The translations under genes and the position numbers were made by a program. From Pseudomonas mucidolens (GTDB lineage: Bacteria > Pseudomonadota > Gammaproteobacteria > Pseudomonadales > Pseudomonadaceae), in NCBI RefSeq assembly GCF_900106045.1, contig NZ_LT629802.1:1302001-1366000 (forward strand): a stretch of 64,000 nt of DNA, written 5' to 3'. Every line of letters starts with the position of its first letter. Position 1 is the stretch's first letter. This document shows, one piece after another, positions 10,880 through 21,975 of this stretch. Under the pieces are notes generated by a model. That model was not told the origin of the DNA, did not search any database, and saw nothing but the letters and a program-made list of their open reading frames with translations.

Positions 10880-12118
10880 TTATTCCGAGAATGTCACCTG
10901 GGCCGGGCGCCGGGTCATCAATACCTTGCCCTCGCGAATTGAATACAGCGGCAAGCCTTGGCTACGAATCACTTCATAGTCACTTTCGGCTGACAGGATC
11001 AGCAGGTTGGCCGGACGCCCCGGCTCGAGTCCGTAGCGATCTCCCAACGCCATCGCCTTGGCGCTGTTGTCGGTGACCAGGTCCAGGGCACTCTGCAGAT
11101 TGCGATAGCCGAGCATATGGCAGATATGCAGCCCGGCTTCCAGCACCCGCAGGATGTTGCCGTTGCCCAGCGGGTACCAGGGATCGACGATGGAATCCTG
11201 GCCGAAACAGACATTCATGCCGGCTTCCAGCAGTTCGTTGACACGGGTCACGCCACGGCGTTTCGGAAAATTGTCGAAGCGACCCTGCAAGTGAATGCTT
11301 TCGGTGGGGCAGGAGACAAAGCTGATGCCCGAGTGCCCCAGCAGGCGAAACAACTTGGCGCAGTAGGCATTGTCGTAAGAGCCCATGGCCGTGGTGTGGC
11401 TGGCGGTGACCCGACTGCCCATGTCGCGGCTGCGAGCTTCTTCGGCCAATACTTCAAGAAAGCGCGAGTGCGGGTCATCGGTTTCATCGCAATGCACATC
11501 CACCAGGCAACCGGTACGTTCGGCCAGGTCCATCAAGAACTTTACCGAACTGACACCCTGGTCGCGGGTGTACTCGAAGTGAGGAATGCCACCGATCACA
11601 TCCGCGCCGAGGCGGATGGCTTCCTCCATCAGCTCCCGGCCGTTGCGATAAGATTCGATACCTTCCTGAGGGAAAGCGACGATTTGCAGGTCAATCAGGT
11701 GGCGGCTGTCCTGGCGTACTTCAAGCATGGCCTTGAGCGCGGTCAGGTCCGGATCAGTCACGTCGACGTGGGTACGCACGTGCTGGATACCATGGGCGGC
11801 CAAGGCCTGGATGGTCTTTTTGGCGCGGTTTTTGGTGTCTTCGTGGGTGATGGTGGCTTTGCGTTCTCCCCAGCACTCGATGCCCTCGAACAAGGTTCCA
11901 CTCATGTTCCAGCGCGGTTCGCCGGCGGTGAGGGTGGCGTCGAGGTGAATGTGCGGCTCGACAAAGGGCGGCACTACCAGGTTGCCGGCAGCGTCCAGAT
12001 CCTCTGGCCCCAGTGTTGGAGCGGTGGTTTGTCGAGCAATGCTGGCGATCCGACCATGTTCCAGGTGCAGATCATGCAGGCCTTCACGGTTGCGCAGGCG
12101 GGCGTTGATGATGTGCAT
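10880..12118 (-). CDS. codA: Cytosine deaminase
   Basis: A 412-residue amidohydrolase converting cytosine to uracil and ammonia in the cytoplasm. The metal-binding HIHLD (56-60) opens the barrel; HCDETDDPHSR, SHTTAMGSYDN and FGQDSIVDPWYPLGNGN are the CodA signature stretches carrying the remaining metal and catalytic residues. The ATG at 12118 gives the INARL start seen in E. coli CodA and is preceded by GAGGAA; the longer open frame adds only seven residues. The cytosine permease gene lies upstream on the same strand, 175 bases away, so both probably form a codBA salvage unit. Confidence 0.93.
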   Translation of the reverse strand: MHIINARLRNREGLHDLHLEHGRIASIARQTTAPTLGPEDLDAAGNLVVPPFVEPHIHLDATLTAGEPRWNMSGTLFEGIECWGERKATITHEDTKNRAKKTIQALAAHGIQHVRTHVDVTDPDLTALKAMLEVRQDSRHLIDLQIVAFPQEGIESYRNGRELMEEAIRLGADVIGGIPHFEYTRDQGVSSVKFLMDLAERTGCLVDVHCDETDDPHSRFLEVLAEEARSRDMGSRVTASHTTAMGSYDNAYCAKLFRLLGHSGISFVSCPTESIHLQGRFDNFPKRRGVTRVNELLEAGMNVCFGQDSIVDPWYPLGNGNILRVLEAGLHICHMLGYRNLQSALDLVTDNSAKAMALGDRYGLEPGRPANLLILSAESDYEVIRSQGLPLYSIREGKVLMTRRPAQVTFSE

Positions 12119-12293
12119 GGGCAAGTTCCTCTTTGGCAAATAGCAATCAGGCAGGCAGCCACCAGATCATCGATGCGACGCCGATGTCCGGACGGTCATT
12201 GGGCTGTAGCCACCAGGTTATCATTGTCCGGAAACCGGATCCGCGCTGCCAGCCCGCAGGCACATGGGATCGGTACTAGCGTGGCCGTCAAGC

Positions 12294-13562
12294 TCATGCC
12301 TGGACGTCGGCCAGCGGCGTGCGCACGCGCAGGACCGCGGTCAGCACGATGTAGCTGAGCGACGCCGCGGCGATTCCCACCAGCGGTGCGACCCACGGCG
12401 AACTGAAGGCCAGTACCGTGCCGACGGCATACGCGATCAGCCCCGGCCAGTTGAACGCTGGCAAGCGTACATCGGCCAGCCGTGGATAGTGACCGCGATA
12501 GCGGTAAAAGAAGTCGGCCATGATCACCCCGCCAATCGGCGGAATCACTGTGCCGAGCAGGATCAGGTAGGGCACCAGCATGTCGTACATGCCCAGCAAC
12601 GCCAGCAGGGTGCCGATCACGGCGCCGACCAGGGTCACGGTTTTGCGGCGTTTGGTGCGCAGCAGGTTGCAGCCGGCGACGGCGAAGTTATAGATGGTGT
12701 TGTCCTGGGTGCTCCAGATGTTGAGCAACAACATGGCCATTGCGGCCATGGCAAACCCTTGCAGCAGCAACACTTCCACCACATCCGGCTGCTGATAGAC
12801 GATGGCGCCATAGGCACCGATCAGCACCATCAAGCCGTTACCGATAAAAAAGCCGATCAGGCTGGCCAGTATCGCCACCTTGGCCGAGCGGGAGAATCGC
12901 GTCCAGTTGGTGGCCTGGGTTGCGCCGCTGACAAAGGTGCCAAACACCAGGGTAATCGCCGTGGACAGATCCAACTGGGCCGTTGGTACGATCGCCAGCA
13001 ACCCATCCAGCCCGCCGATTTTCACCGTGGCAACCCACATCGACAGTAACAGCAACAGGCCCATGGCCGGCACTGCGATGTATGAAAGGATTTCCAAACC
13101 GCGGTAGCCGACGTAGGCGGTGGCGCAAAACACCAGGCCGAACAGCACCATCAATGCCAGCACGCTGGTTTGGCTCAACTCACAATATTTGCCCAGCACC
13201 ACGGCGGCGGTGGCCGTGCCCCAGGCATACCAGCCGATCTGGGTGAAGCCGAGGATCAGGTCGCTCAACTTGCTGCCCATTTCGCCAAAGCAAAAGCGCC
13301 CCATCAACACCGAGTTCAAACCGCTCTTGAAGGCGATGTAACCCAAGGCTGCGGCGTAGATACCCAACAGCAGGTTACCCAGGGCCACGACACCGAGCAT
13401 TTGGGTAAAACTGAAGGCCACTCCCAACTTGCCGCCGGCGAACATGGTTGCGGTAAAAAACGTGAAGCCCAGCAGCACCATGGCCGTGGAGCCAAGGCTC
13501 TTGCGCGCGTGCATGGGCACTTCGCTGAGAGGGTAATCGTTGCCCGGTTCGTTCTGCGTCAT
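12294..13562 (-). CDS. codB: Cytosine permease
   Basis: A 422-residue nucleobase:cation symporter-1 family permease with about 12 membrane spans, the same size as E. coli CodB. N-terminal NDYPLSEVPMHARKSL and the following GFTFFTATMFAGG are typical. The start at 13562 was chosen over the longer frame because the upstream extension has no membrane or family sequence and AGGGGCAGG precedes this ATG. It imports cytosine for CodA, encoded next on the same strand. Confidence 0.92.
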   Translation of the reverse strand: MTQNEPGNDYPLSEVPMHARKSLGSTAMVLLGFTFFTATMFAGGKLGVAFSFTQMLGVVALGNLLLGIYAAALGYIAFKSGLNSVLMGRFCFGEMGSKLSDLILGFTQIGWYAWGTATAAVVLGKYCELSQTSVLALMVLFGLVFCATAYVGYRGLEILSYIAVPAMGLLLLLSMWVATVKIGGLDGLLAIVPTAQLDLSTAITLVFGTFVSGATQATNWTRFSRSAKVAILASLIGFFIGNGLMVLIGAYGAIVYQQPDVVEVLLLQGFAMAAMAMLLLNIWSTQDNTIYNFAVAGCNLLRTKRRKTVTLVGAVIGTLLALLGMYDMLVPYLILLGTVIPPIGGVIMADFFYRYRGHYPRLADVRLPAFNWPGLIAYAVGTVLAFSSPWVAPLVGIAAASLSYIVLTAVLRVRTPLADVQA

Positions 13563-13654
13563 GTGCCTGCCCCTGGAATGAGTGACGCAGGTCTTTGCAG
13601 CGTGCGTGCCAACTGCGTTTATCGCTGAACAGGCGGCAAGGCCGAACACCATCC

Positions 13655-13808
13655 TGTGGCGAGGGGGCTTGCCGCAATGCCGTTCAGTTAAGGTTTTTGT
13701 AGGAGCGAGCTTGCTCGCGAAGAACTTATAGGCGCCGCGTTTATTCAGGAAACACGCGTTATCGTTAACGTTTTTCGCGAGCAACGGCTAGGCGCCCCCT
13801 CGCCACAG
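13655..13808. repeat. REP-type inverted repeats
   Basis: The 360-base gap 13563-13922 holds nested inverted copies of Pseudomonas REP-like sequence. TGTGGCGAGGGGGCTTGCC (from 13655) has a partial partner CCCCCTCGCCACA (to 13808). Inside, TTGCTCGCGAA (from 13711) pairs with TTCGCGAGCAA (to about 13785). No gene is seen in the gap. Confidence 0.75.
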
Positions 13809-13881
13809 GACAAGCCTATCGCCACAGAACGGTGCGTCGCTGATGCAAGTTGGTACATGGGAGGGCTTGCGCGCAGACAAA

Positions 13882-13904
13882 AAAACCACCGCAAGGGTGG
13901 TTTG
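13882..13904 (-). terminator. Intrinsic terminator of queD
   Basis: On the minus strand AAACCACC, a short loop with TTGC, then GGTGGTTT followed by a run of T (13878-13882 read in reverse). It lies 19 bases beyond the queD stop. Confidence 0.8.
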
Positions 13905-13922
13905 ATTGAGTCCGGCGCCGGC

Positions 13923-14279
13923 TCATTCGCCGCGATAGATACATCCACTGGTGCAGGTTTCATGAATGCGGATCGCACTGAGTTCCGGCAACAAAGGTTT
14001 CAACTCATTCCAGATCCATTTGGCCAGCACTTCGCTGGTGGGATTTTCCAGGCCTGGGATGTCATTGAGATAGTTGTGGTCCAGGCGTTCATACAGCGGC
14101 TTGAAGATCGCCTTGATCTCCGAGAAGTCACGGATCCAGCCGGTGTGCGGGTCAAGGTCGCCGCTCAGGTGAATAGCCACCTTGAATGAGTGACCATGCA
14201 GGCGCCCGCATTTGTGGCCTTCGGGCACGTGTGGCAGGCGGTGGGCGGACTCGAAAGTGAACTCTTTGAAAATTTCCAC
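13923..14279 (-). CDS. queD: 6-carboxy-5,6,7,8-tetrahydropterin synthase QueD
   Basis: A 118-residue enzyme of the 6-pyruvoyltetrahydropterin synthase family; QueD makes 6-carboxytetrahydropterin from dihydroneopterin triphosphate for queuosine in tRNA. Zinc ligands are His13, His28 and His30 and the catalytic Cys is Cys24, in the stretch [31 protein letters not shown] and [12 protein letters not shown] are also conserved. The open frame runs to 14414 and would add 45 non-homologous residues overlapping the patatin gene; the GTG at 14279 gives the E. coli-like N-terminus and length. Other queuosine genes are not in the window. Confidence 0.9.
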   Translation of the reverse strand: MEIFKEFTFESAHRLPHVPEGHKCGRLHGHSFKVAIHLSGDLDPHTGWIRDFSEIKAIFKPLYERLDHNYLNDIPGLENPTSEVLAKWIWNELKPLLPELSAIRIHETCTSGCIYRGE

Positions 14280-14355
14280 GGTGTTTTTCAGCTCGGTCAG
14301 TGTCTGGCAGGCGGCGAGTTTAACAGCTTGATTCGCCGCTGCGCAGAGCGGCTGA

Positions 14356-15435
14356 TCAGAGGGGAACCAGGCGCTCGCCGAGACGGCCGTTATCGGCCAG
14401 TTCGAGGAACTCATCGCCCAGGCGCTGGCTTTCGCTCATTGCCGTTCGCCAGTACGTATTGCGGCGCGCGTCATCGCCGATGAAGCGCTTGAAGTCACTG
14501 CGGTCCGGCAGTTTGCCGTAAGGCAGGCGGGCGAGGTAATCCCGCGAGGGTGCCAGCAGCAAGACATTCTGCAAGCCTTGCTGGCTGCCTCGTCGCCACG
14601 GCAGGCTCTTGTCGAACCAGCCGGGGATCACCCGGTCAGTGAAGTGCGGGTACAGCACGATGTCTTCGCCGTGGTAGGGCAGGTCAAGGTGATAATCCAG
14701 CAGGCCACCGTCGCGGAACGTGCCGACCCCGGCGCCCGGCAAGTCGCGGACACCTTGCATGACCATCGGGATCGAGCCGGACGCCAACAATGCCTGGCGC
14801 AGATTGCCCACCTGCAGATCGAGGAAGCGCGATGGAAAATCCTGCAGCGGGTGCAGGGGAGGTGCCTGCCGCGGGTCGTGGATGATCAGTCGTTCAAAAT
14901 GCCGGGACAGCCGCGCACGGCCGCGCAGATTGTCGGCAATCACAGATGACAAGCCCAGGCCCAGGCGTCCACGGTGATCGTCGGCCAGCAGACCGTGGCT
15001 TTTGACAACCATGATGTGCAATCGATAGTGAGGATTATCCAGCAGCGTGGCATCGCGCCCGGCCAGCAGGTCATCAAGCATGCGCTGGCAGCTCTGGCTG
15101 ACCTCGGCCATGCTCACGCCTTTGGCAAAACGCTGTTCGTTGTACAGCCGGCCCAGGTCAAGCAGGCCTTGCACCGGATCGGGCAGGCAGGCGCTGGCAA
15201 ACCGCCAGGAACCAATGGACGCACCGATCAGCGCGCGTTCGCGGGGTTCGCGCAGCAGCCAGTCGCCGAACAGCGCCAGGTCCAGGCCCTGGATACCCAA
15301 GGCTTTCGGACCGCCGGCGGCCCCCGGCAGAATGCCCACATCCGCGGGTTTCAAAGCCTGTTCGCGAATACGTGAAAAAGCGCGTTGGCCAGCCTTGAGT
15401 GTCAGCGCTGGGAACTTGATGTGGATGGCAGTCAT
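14356..15435 (-). CDS. Patatin-like phospholipase
   Basis: A 359-residue protein with a patatin fold. The nucleophile motif GASIG (71-75) places Ser73 at the elbow, and the DGG motif at 242-244 gives the catalytic Asp242. The glycine-rich oxyanion segment precedes it as [10 protein letters not shown]. No signal peptide is visible, so it probably acts in the cytoplasm or is released by another route. The ATG at 15435 was chosen because the longer frame adds sequence with no family match. It ends 76 bases before queD on the same strand. Substrate lipids are unknown. Confidence 0.85.
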   Translation of the reverse strand: MTAIHIKFPALTLKAGQRAFSRIREQALKPADVGILPGAAGGPKALGIQGLDLALFGDWLLREPRERALIGASIGSWRFASACLPDPVQGLLDLGRLYNEQRFAKGVSMAEVSQSCQRMLDDLLAGRDATLLDNPHYRLHIMVVKSHGLLADDHRGRLGLGLSSVIADNLRGRARLSRHFERLIIHDPRQAPPLHPLQDFPSRFLDLQVGNLRQALLASGSIPMVMQGVRDLPGAGVGTFRDGGLLDYHLDLPYHGEDIVLYPHFTDRVIPGWFDKSLPWRRGSQQGLQNVLLLAPSRDYLARLPYGKLPDRSDFKRFIGDDARRNTYWRTAMSESQRLGDEFLELADNGRLGERLVPL

Positions 15436-15593
15436 ACCGGTCTCTGTGGGAGCGAGCAGGGCAGTATAGGAAATTCGCCCCGATTGATGGCAAGGTGTGG
15501 CTGATAATTGCCATGGTGGCAATTCAGTTTCAGTTAAGTTGCAGCCGGTACTCTGGAGACCGTAGGAAAAACATCCTGAATTGGAGACACCTT

Positions 15594-15902
15594 ATGAAAA
15601 TCCTCACAGCATTCATCACCACCAGTATTATCGCCCTCTCCAGCGGTGTAGCCCAAGCCCGCGACCTGGGGCCGGACGAAGCGCTGAAACTGCGTGACGC
15701 TGGTACTATTCAGTCATTCGAGAAGCTCAATGCCACCGCCCTGGCCAAACACCCCGACGCCACGGTGATGGAAACCGAACTTGAAGAGGAATACGGCAAG
15801 TACCTTTACCAGGTCGAAATGCGCGATGCCCAAGGCATTGAGTGGGATCTGGAATTGGACGCTGTCAGCGGTCAAGTCCTCAAGGACCATCAGGATACGT
15901 AA
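15594..15902 (+). CDS. PepSY-domain exported protein 1
   Basis: A 102-residue protein with a signal peptide (about 1-22, ending QAR) and one PepSY domain, seen as EYGKYLYQVEMRDAQG and WDLELDAVSGQVL. GGAG is well spaced before the ATG. Its TAA overlaps the start of a second PepSY gene, which runs directly into a response regulator gene. PepSY proteins of this size often modulate an adjacent two-component sensor or metalloprotease. The gene order resembles P. aeruginosa PA2659-PA2656 from memory. Confidence 0.88.
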   Translation: MKILTAFITTSIIALSSGVAQARDLGPDEALKLRDAGTIQSFEKLNATALAKHPDATVMETELEEEYGKYLYQVEMRDAQGIEWDLELDAVSGQVLKDHQDT

Positions 15903-16216
15903 TGAAGGTAAATCTACGCACCAGCAGTCGATTGGCGCTGGTGCTCCTGGCATTTTGCTCGATGGTAGCCGCCCGGGACCTGAATCAGGATGAAGCCCTG
16001 GCGCTGCGCCAACAAGGCGTGATCCTGGCCCTTGAGCAACTGTTGCAGCAGGCCATGTCGCGTCATCCCGGGTCCAGGTTGCTGGAGGCGGAACTGGAAA
16101 CCAAACACGGGCGTTACGTCTATGAAGTGGAGTTGGTGACCACCGAGGGTGTCGTGCGGGAAATCAAACTGGATGCGACCACCGGGGCGCTGCTTAAAGA
16201 TGAGGAAGATGACTGA
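15902..16216 (+). CDS. PepSY-domain exported protein 2
   Basis: A 104-residue paralogue of the preceding protein, with a signal peptide to about residue 24 and the PepSY pattern [15 protein letters not shown] and [17 protein letters not shown]. The acidic tail could bind metal. The start ATG shares one base with the upstream stop, and the stop shares a base with the response regulator start at 16216, so the four genes are translationally coupled. Tandem duplication within the operon is likely. Confidence 0.87.
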   Translation: MKVNLRTSSRLALVLLAFCSMVAARDLNQDEALALRQQGVILALEQLLQQAMSRHPGSRLLEAELETKHGRYVYEVELVTTEGVVREIKLDATTGALLKDEEDD

Positions 16217-16884
16217 TGCGCCTGCTTCTGGTGGAAGACCACGTCCCGCTGGCCGATGAGTTGATGGCCGGGCTCAATCGTCAAGGGTACGCCGTCGATT
16301 GGCTGGCGGATGGACGTGATGCGGTCTATCAGGGTCGCAGCGAACCGTATGACCTGATCATCCTCGACCTGGGGCTGCCCGGTTTGCCGGGGCTTGAGGT
16401 GTTGAGCCAGTGGCGTGCCGCCGCGCTGACCACCCCGGTGCTGATCCTGACGGCCCGTGACTCCTGGTCCGAGCGCATTGAAGGGCTCAAGGCCGGGGCA
16501 GATGATTACCTGAGCAAACCGTTTCACCCTGAAGAATTACACCTGCGTATCCAGGCCTTGTTGCGCCGCTCCCATGGTCAGGCCAACCAGCCGACCTTGC
16601 AGGCCGCCGGTTTGCATCTGGATGAAGGCCGGCAGTGCGTCATGCGTGAAGGTGACGAGGTGCAACTGACGGCCGCCGAGTTTCGACTGCTGCGCTATTT
16701 CATGCTGCACCCCGAACAGATCCTTTCGAAAAGCCACCTGGCCGAGCATTTGTACGATGGCGAGACCGAGCGCGATTCCAACGTATTGGAGGTCCACGTC
16801 AATCATCTGCGCCGCAAGCTCGGGCGCAGCGTGATTGAAACCCGGCGTGGCCAGGGTTATCGCTTCGGCGCCAATCCGACGTGA
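16216..16884 (+). CDS. bqsR: OmpR-family response regulator (BqsR/CarR-like)
   Basis: A 222-residue regulator. The receiver domain has the acidic pair Glu7-Asp8, phosphoacceptor Asp51, Thr79 and Lys101. The winged helix starts near residue 127 and ends with [12 protein letters not shown], typical of OmpR/PhoB DNA binding. Translational coupling joins it to the PepSY gene before and the histidine kinase after. The order of the surrounding genes suggests the BqsR/CarR system of P. aeruginosa, which responds to ferrous iron or calcium; that name rests on synteny from memory. Confidence 0.85.
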   Translation: MRLLLVEDHVPLADELMAGLNRQGYAVDWLADGRDAVYQGRSEPYDLIILDLGLPGLPGLEVLSQWRAAALTTPVLILTARDSWSERIEGLKAGADDYLSKPFHPEELHLRIQALLRRSHGQANQPTLQAAGLHLDEGRQCVMREGDEVQLTAAEFRLLRYFMLHPEQILSKSHLAEHLYDGETERDSNVLEVHVNHLRRKLGRSVIETRRGQGYRFGANPT

Positions 16885-18200
16885 GGTCTATCCAGCGGCG
16901 GCTGAGCCTGGGCTTGATCAGCGTCATGCTGATCGTTGGCCTGGTGCTGGCGCAGACCAGTCTCTGGTTGTTCGAAATGGGCCTGCAACGCTATCTGGAG
17001 TCCGGCTTGCGCAACGACAGCGAGAACCTGCTGGTTGCGCTGGTGCGTGGCCCCAATGGTTTGCAGTTGGACGAGCAGCGCTTGTCCTCGGCCTATCAGC
17101 GGCCGTTCTCCGGGCATTATTTTCGGATCGACTTCAGCGACACGCACTGGCGCTCCCGTTCGCTGTGGGATCAGGAACTGCCACGCCTGCCCCATGCGGG
17201 CTTGAAGGGGAACCTGCAATTGGGGCCTGAAGGCCAGCAACTGCTGGTATTACGTTCGGACTACAAGCGTTTTGGCCAGTCGATTTCCATCAGCGTGGCC
17301 CAGGATTACACACCCGTCAGGGAGAGTTTTCGCTTGATGCGACAAATCGGCCTGGTCCTCGGCCTGTCCGCCTTGTTGCTGATTCTGATCCTGCAACGAA
17401 TCACCGTGCGTCGGGCCCTGCGCCCACTGGAAACCGCCCGCGAACAGATCGCGCAACTGCAACAAGGCCAGCGCTCGCAACTGGATAACCAGGTGCCGGT
17501 GGAACTGGAACCGCTGGTGGCGCAGATCAACCACTTGCTGGCCCATACCGAAGACAGCCTCAAGCGCTCGCGCAATGCACTGGGCAATCTTGGCCACGCC
17601 TTGAAAACGCCGCTGGCGGTGCTGCTGAGCGTGGCGTCCAGCGAGCAGCTCAAGGAGCATCCGCAATTGGCCAGGTTGTTGCGTGAGCAGTTGACGCAGG
17701 TCCAGCAGCGTCTCAACCGTGAACTCAATCGCGCCCGCCTGGCCGGCGAGACCTTGCCGGGCGCCTTGTTCGACTGTGATGCTGAATTGCCAGGTTTGCT
17801 GGCGACCCTGAACATGATTCACGGCGAGCATCTGGACTTGAGTTACCACGTGAGCCCGGGCCTGCAATTGCCCTGGGACCGCGAGGATCTGCTGGAACTG
17901 CTCGGCAATCTGCTGGACAACGCCTGCAAATGGGCGGATGCCGAAGTGAGTGTGAGCATTCAGCCAACGCCGCAGCACTTTCAACTGGTTGTGGAGGACG
18001 ACGGGCCGGGAATCCCCGAGACCCAGCGCGATCAGGTATTCAGTCGCGGCACCCGGCTGGATGAACAGACCGACGGCCATGGCCTGGGGCTGGGGATTGT
18101 GCGAGATATTGTCGACGTGTGGGGCGGGACGTTGCAATTGCGCGAAAGCGCGCTGGGCGGGCTCAAGGTGCTGATCGAGTTGCCCCGACGCCAAGCCTGA
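16881..18200 (+). CDS. bqsS: Sensor histidine kinase (BqsS/CarS-like)
   Basis: A 439-residue inner-membrane kinase starting at GTG inside the stop of the regulator gene. Membrane spans lie at about 8-30 and 154-172, enclosing a periplasmic domain of about 120 residues. A short HAMP-like linker follows. The phosphorylated histidine is His239 in [16 protein letters not shown]1 and G2 boxes are [22 protein letters not shown] and GHGLGLGIV. The RExxE ferrous-iron motif described for BqsS is not visible in the periplasmic region, so the signal could differ. The partner is the upstream regulator. Confidence 0.85.
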   Translation: MRSIQRRLSLGLISVMLIVGLVLAQTSLWLFEMGLQRYLESGLRNDSENLLVALVRGPNGLQLDEQRLSSAYQRPFSGHYFRIDFSDTHWRSRSLWDQELPRLPHAGLKGNLQLGPEGQQLLVLRSDYKRFGQSISISVAQDYTPVRESFRLMRQIGLVLGLSALLLILILQRITVRRALRPLETAREQIAQLQQGQRSQLDNQVPVELEPLVAQINHLLAHTEDSLKRSRNALGNLGHALKTPLAVLLSVASSEQLKEHPQLARLLREQLTQVQQRLNRELNRARLAGETLPGALFDCDAELPGLLATLNMIHGEHLDLSYHVSPGLQLPWDREDLLELLGNLLDNACKWADAEVSVSIQPTPQHFQLVVEDDGPGIPETQRDQVFSRGTRLDEQTDGHGLGLGIVRDIVDVWGGTLQLRESALGGLKVLIELPRRQA

Positions 18201-18203
18201 ATT

Positions 18204-18236
18204 GCGCGGGTCACGCTTGCCGAGCGTGACCCGCGC
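18204..18236. terminator. Bidirectional terminator hairpin
   Basis: GCGCGGGTCACGCT (18204-18217) pairs perfectly over 14 bases with AGCGTGACCCGCGC (18223-18236), loop of five. It separates the kinase gene from the convergent chemoreceptor gene. The plus-strand side is followed only by TTAA. Confidence 0.7.
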
Positions 18237-18248
18237 TTAACCAGCGTC

Positions 18249-20396
18249 TCAAACCTTGAACTGGTCCATCAACCCTTGCTGCTGGTTGGCCAGGCTGTTG
18301 AGTGACTGGCTGACCCGCGCCGACTCATTGGCTTGGCCAGACAGCGACTCGGTGACGTCACGGATGGTCGCCACGTTATTGTTGATCTCTTCAGCCACGG
18401 CGCTTTGTTCCTCGGCGGCGCTGGCGATCTGCAGGTTCATGTCGCTGATCACCGTCACCGCTGCACCGATCTGGCGTAGCGCGGTCACGGCCTGACCCAC
18501 CTGCTCGACACTGCCCTGCGCCTGGCGATGGCTGTTGCTCATGGCACCCACGACTTCCTGGGTGCCGGCTTGCAACTGTTCGATGACCTGACGGGTTTCT
18601 TCCACCGACTCCTGGGTGCGACGTGCCAGGTTGCGCACCTCGTCAGCCACCACCGCGAAACCACGACCGGCCTCACCGGCGCGGGCCGCTTCAATCGCGG
18701 CATTGAGGGCGAGCAAGTTGGTCTGTTCGGCAATCGCGCGAATCACTTCCAGGACTGAACCGATCTTCTCACTGTTGGCCGCCAGGCCTTCGACCTGAGT
18801 CATCGCCGTGCTCATGTCAGACGCCAAGTGACCGATGCTGGTGGTGGTGCGGTCGATCACTGTCAGTCCCTCGCGGGTCGCCTGATCGGCATCGCGGGCG
18901 GCCTGGGCCGCCTGGGCTGCACTGCGGGCCACATCCTGGGCGGTGGCGCTCATCTCGTGGGAAGCGGTGGCCACTTGATCCACCTGGCGGTATTGCTGCT
19001 CCATGCCGGCGCTGGTTTCGCTGGCGATGGCCGCCGATTGATCAGCAGTGCTGCGCGCGTCCTGGACCGAGCGTTTGACCTGGGCGATGGTCGGTTGCAA
19101 CTTGTCGAGGAAGCGGTTGAACCAACTGGCCAGTTCGCCGAGTTCGTCGCGCTTGTCGTAGGTCAGGCGACGGGTCAGGTCGCCTTCGCCGCTGGCAATG
19201 TCTTCAAGCATGTGCGCCACGCCGAGGATAGGCCGGGTCACACTGCGAGCCATCAGCCACACCAGCAGCAAGCCAACAATGGCCGCCAGCAAACCCAGGC
19301 CGAGTTCCAGCAAGGTGCCTTTGGTATTGTCGGCATCCAGTTCGGCCTTGAGGGCCTCGGCCGGGCCGATCAGGACTTTTTCCGGTACATCGAGCAACAC
19401 GCCCCATGGCTTGCCGTCGGGAATCGGCTGGAACGGCGCCAACACTTTGAGTTGCTGGTCAATACGCAAGCTGCGGGTCTGGGTGCCGTCGGCCAGGGCG
19501 CTGATCAACTGCGCGCCGCTGCGGGTGTCGACACTGTCCAGGCGCTGGCTGAGTTTGCTGGCATCCGGGCTATAGCCTGCCAGCAAACCCACCGGACTGA
19601 TGATGCTGACACTGGTTTGACCGTCATACAGCTTCTGGCTGGCATTCTGGCTGACGGCCTGCAGACTGTTGAGGTTAATGTCCACCGACAGCGACGCGAT
19701 GACTTTGCCGTCGACCGTCAACGGAAAGACGATGCTGGTCAACAGCACATTTTTCCCGTCGATCACATAGAAGTAGGGTTCGATTACACAGGGCTTGAGC
19801 GTGGTGCGCGGGCAAGTGAACCAGGTGTTGGCGTTCTCGCCGCTGGGGCCGATGCTGGTGTCGGACATGTCACTTTCGGGCAGCGCCATCGAGGTCAACG
19901 TGCCGGCGGTCGGCTGTGACCAGTAGAGGGCGAAGCGCCCCGTTTCGTTACTGCCCAACTCGTTCTGGCCGGCGAACAGTTCGTCCTTGCCATCCAGCGC
20001 ATTGCTCTCGAACACCAGGGACAGGCCCAGCAGGTCCGGGTTGGCTTGCAGAGCGGCCTTGACCTGGCGGGTCAGGTCTTCGCGCAAGTCGAAGGCGTCG
20101 AGGAAGCGTTTCTCGGCTTGTTCGCGCAGGAACAGGACTTGGCGAGAGAAACCGTGGCCGTACTGATAGGCGTCCATGAATTGCTGGCGGATGGCCAAAG
20201 CCTGGACTTCACCCTGGGCTTCGATGCGGGCCTGAGCCGCGACGTCGAGCATCTGCATGCTGGATGCCTTGACCCGTTGCGAGCTCTGGTCCATGCGATA
20301 CAGCGAAAGACCCACCAGCAGGGTCACGATCCCCAGCAGGCAAAGCCCTGCCAGGAGGGTGATTTTCCATTGAATGGACAACTGTCTGAGCGACAT
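18249..20396 (-). CDS. tlpQ: Methyl-accepting chemotaxis protein, dCache type (TlpQ-like)
   Basis: A 715-residue chemoreceptor. A membrane span near residues 11-31 and another near 360-380 enclose a large periplasmic double-Cache sensor with [24 protein letters not shown] follows, with GEGDLTRRL, and then the signalling domain with the hairpin tip [19 protein letters not shown]. There is no C-terminal pentapeptide; the end is LMDQFKV. The start at 20396 has AAGGA upstream and gives the family length. Neighbouring genes match the P. aeruginosa locus of TlpQ, a polyamine/histamine receptor. The ligand is inferred from that synteny. Confidence 0.82.
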   Translation of the reverse strand: MSLRQLSIQWKITLLAGLCLLGIVTLLVGLSLYRMDQSSQRVKASSMQMLDVAAQARIEAQGEVQALAIRQQFMDAYQYGHGFSRQVLFLREQAEKRFLDAFDLREDLTRQVKAALQANPDLLGLSLVFESNALDGKDELFAGQNELGSNETGRFALYWSQPTAGTLTSMALPESDMSDTSIGPSGENANTWFTCPRTTLKPCVIEPYFYVIDGKNVLLTSIVFPLTVDGKVIASLSVDINLNSLQAVSQNASQKLYDGQTSVSIISPVGLLAGYSPDASKLSQRLDSVDTRSGAQLISALADGTQTRSLRIDQQLKVLAPFQPIPDGKPWGVLLDVPEKVLIGPAEALKAELDADNTKGTLLELGLGLLAAIVGLLLVWLMARSVTRPILGVAHMLEDIASGEGDLTRRLTYDKRDELGELASWFNRFLDKLQPTIAQVKRSVQDARSTADQSAAIASETSAGMEQQYRQVDQVATASHEMSATAQDVARSAAQAAQAARDADQATREGLTVIDRTTTSIGHLASDMSTAMTQVEGLAANSEKIGSVLEVIRAIAEQTNLLALNAAIEAARAGEAGRGFAVVADEVRNLARRTQESVEETRQVIEQLQAGTQEVVGAMSNSHRQAQGSVEQVGQAVTALRQIGAAVTVISDMNLQIASAAEEQSAVAEEINNNVATIRDVTESLSGQANESARVSQSLNSLANQQQGLMDQFKV

Positions 20397-20645
20397 GGAG
20401 ATCCTTAACCTTTCGATACGGCAGAAGTGTCCTACTGCATCGGCCGGACAGGTTTTTTCTTTATTCATACGGTCAATTGAATGCGTTGCGCGACGTCGTT
20501 CTTTGACATGACGCGCGACCTGCTGCAAAGTGCGCGCCCTCTAAGAAAGCTCCTTTTTTGCTGGCGTCCAGCCGTCGTTCCCTCGACGGACATGGCGCCG
20601 GCATGTGCGTTTTTTATCGTTTTCACGTTTTTGCCTGAGGTAACC

Positions 20646-21968
20646 ATGATTAACGCAGTAATCGTCGCGGTCGGTACCATGCTGGTGCTCAGCCTGTCCC
20701 GCGTGCATGTGGTCATCGCGATCATCGTCGGCGCCCTGGTGGGGGGCTTGACCGGTGGCCTTGGCATTGACGCGACGCTCAAGGCGTTTAACAGCGGCTT
20801 GGGAGGTGGGGCCACAGTGGCGCTGTCTTACGCATTGCTGGGTGCTTTCGCTGTGGCGATCGCCAAGTCCGGGTTGGCGCATGCGTTGGCCGACAAGGCC
20901 TTGCTGCTGGTGGATCGCCAGGAGTCGGCGGGTGGCGGTCATATCAAATGGCTATTGATCGGCCTGCTGGGAACGGTGGCGATTGCCTCGCAGAACATCC
21001 TGCCGATCCATATCGCCTTTATCCCGCTGCTGGTGCCGCCACTGTTGTATGTACTCACCAAGTTGCAGCTGGACCGCCGCCTGATTGCCTGCGTGATGAC
21101 GTTCGGCCTGATCACGCCCTACATGTTCCTGCCGGTCGGGTTCGGCAATATCTTCCTCAATCAGATCCTGCTGGCCAACGTCGCCAAAGGCGGCGTGGAC
21201 ATCAGCCAGGTCAACGTGACCCACGCCATGGGCATTCCGGCATTGGGCATGGTCTTTGGCTTGTTGGTGGCGGTGTTTTTCAGCTACCGCAAGAAGCGCG
21301 TCTATGACCTGAAGAAAATCGAACGGGTCGAACAGGTCGCGGTGCGCTACAACCCGCTGACGCTGCTGGTCGCCGGGGTGGCGATCGCTGCGGCGTTCAT
21401 CATCCAGTTATGGCTGGACTCGATGATCATCGGCGCCCTGGCCGGCTTCCTGATCTTCTCGGTGTCGGGCATCGTGCGCTGGCGTGATACTGACGACTTG
21501 TTCACCGAAGGCATGAAGATGATGGCGATGATCGGCTTCATCATGATTGCCGCCTCAGGTTTTGCCGAAGTGCTCAAAGCTACCGGCCAGGTACAGACGC
21601 TGGTGCAGGCCTCTGCTGCCCTGATCGGCCACAGCCGTGGCGTGGGTGCGCTGCTGATGTTGCTGGTGGGCCTGTTGGTGACCATGGGCATTGGTTCGTC
21701 GTTCTCCACGGTGCCGATCCTTGCCGCGATTTTCGTACCCTTGTGCCTGCAGCTCGGTTTCAGCCCGCTGGCCATCGTGTGTATCGTCGGCACCGCGGGC
21801 GCCTTGGGGGATGCCGGGTCTCCAGCGTCGGATTCCACGCTGGGCCCGACCTCGGGTTTGAATATCGATGGTCAGCATCACCATATCTGGGACACCGTGG
21901 TCCCGACGTTCCTGCATTACAACCTGCCGTTGCTGGTGTTCGGCTGGTTTGCCGCGATGGTCCTGTAA
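20646..21968 (+). CDS. Na+/H+ antiporter-family permease (YuiF-like)
   Basis: A 440-residue protein with roughly 12 hydrophobic spans. [20 protein letters not shown] near the C-terminus and [19 protein letters not shown] are characteristic of the NhaC-related Na+/H+ antiporter family (YuiF branch), whose members may carry amino acids rather than sodium. The start at 20646 follows TGAGG; upstream codons in the open frame are not membrane-like. It lies between two chemoreceptor genes, in the position of PA2653 as remembered, which hints that receptor ligands and transporter substrates may overlap. Confidence 0.8.
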   Translation: MINAVIVAVGTMLVLSLSRVHVVIAIIVGALVGGLTGGLGIDATLKAFNSGLGGGATVALSYALLGAFAVAIAKSGLAHALADKALLLVDRQESAGGGHIKWLLIGLLGTVAIASQNILPIHIAFIPLLVPPLLYVLTKLQLDRRLIACVMTFGLITPYMFLPVGFGNIFLNQILLANVAKGGVDISQVNVTHAMGIPALGMVFGLLVAVFFSYRKKRVYDLKKIERVEQVAVRYNPLTLLVAGVAIAAAFIIQLWLDSMIIGALAGFLIFSVSGIVRWRDTDDLFTEGMKMMAMIGFIMIAASGFAEVLKATGQVQTLVQASAALIGHSRGVGALLMLLVGLLVTMGIGSSFSTVPILAAIFVPLCLQLGFSPLAIVCIVGTAGALGDAGSPASDSTLGPTSGLNIDGQHHHIWDTVVPTFLHYNLPLLVFGWFAAMVL

Positions 21969-21975
21969 TCTGCTC

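Noticed and set aside
12119..12293. Possible riboswitch or cytosine-responsive leader between codB and codA
   Set aside because: Only a repeated GTCCGG and no convincing conserved structure was seen.
13655..13808. Possible CRISPR-like or small RNA locus
   Set aside because: The repeats are inverted, not direct with unique spacers; they fit REP elements.
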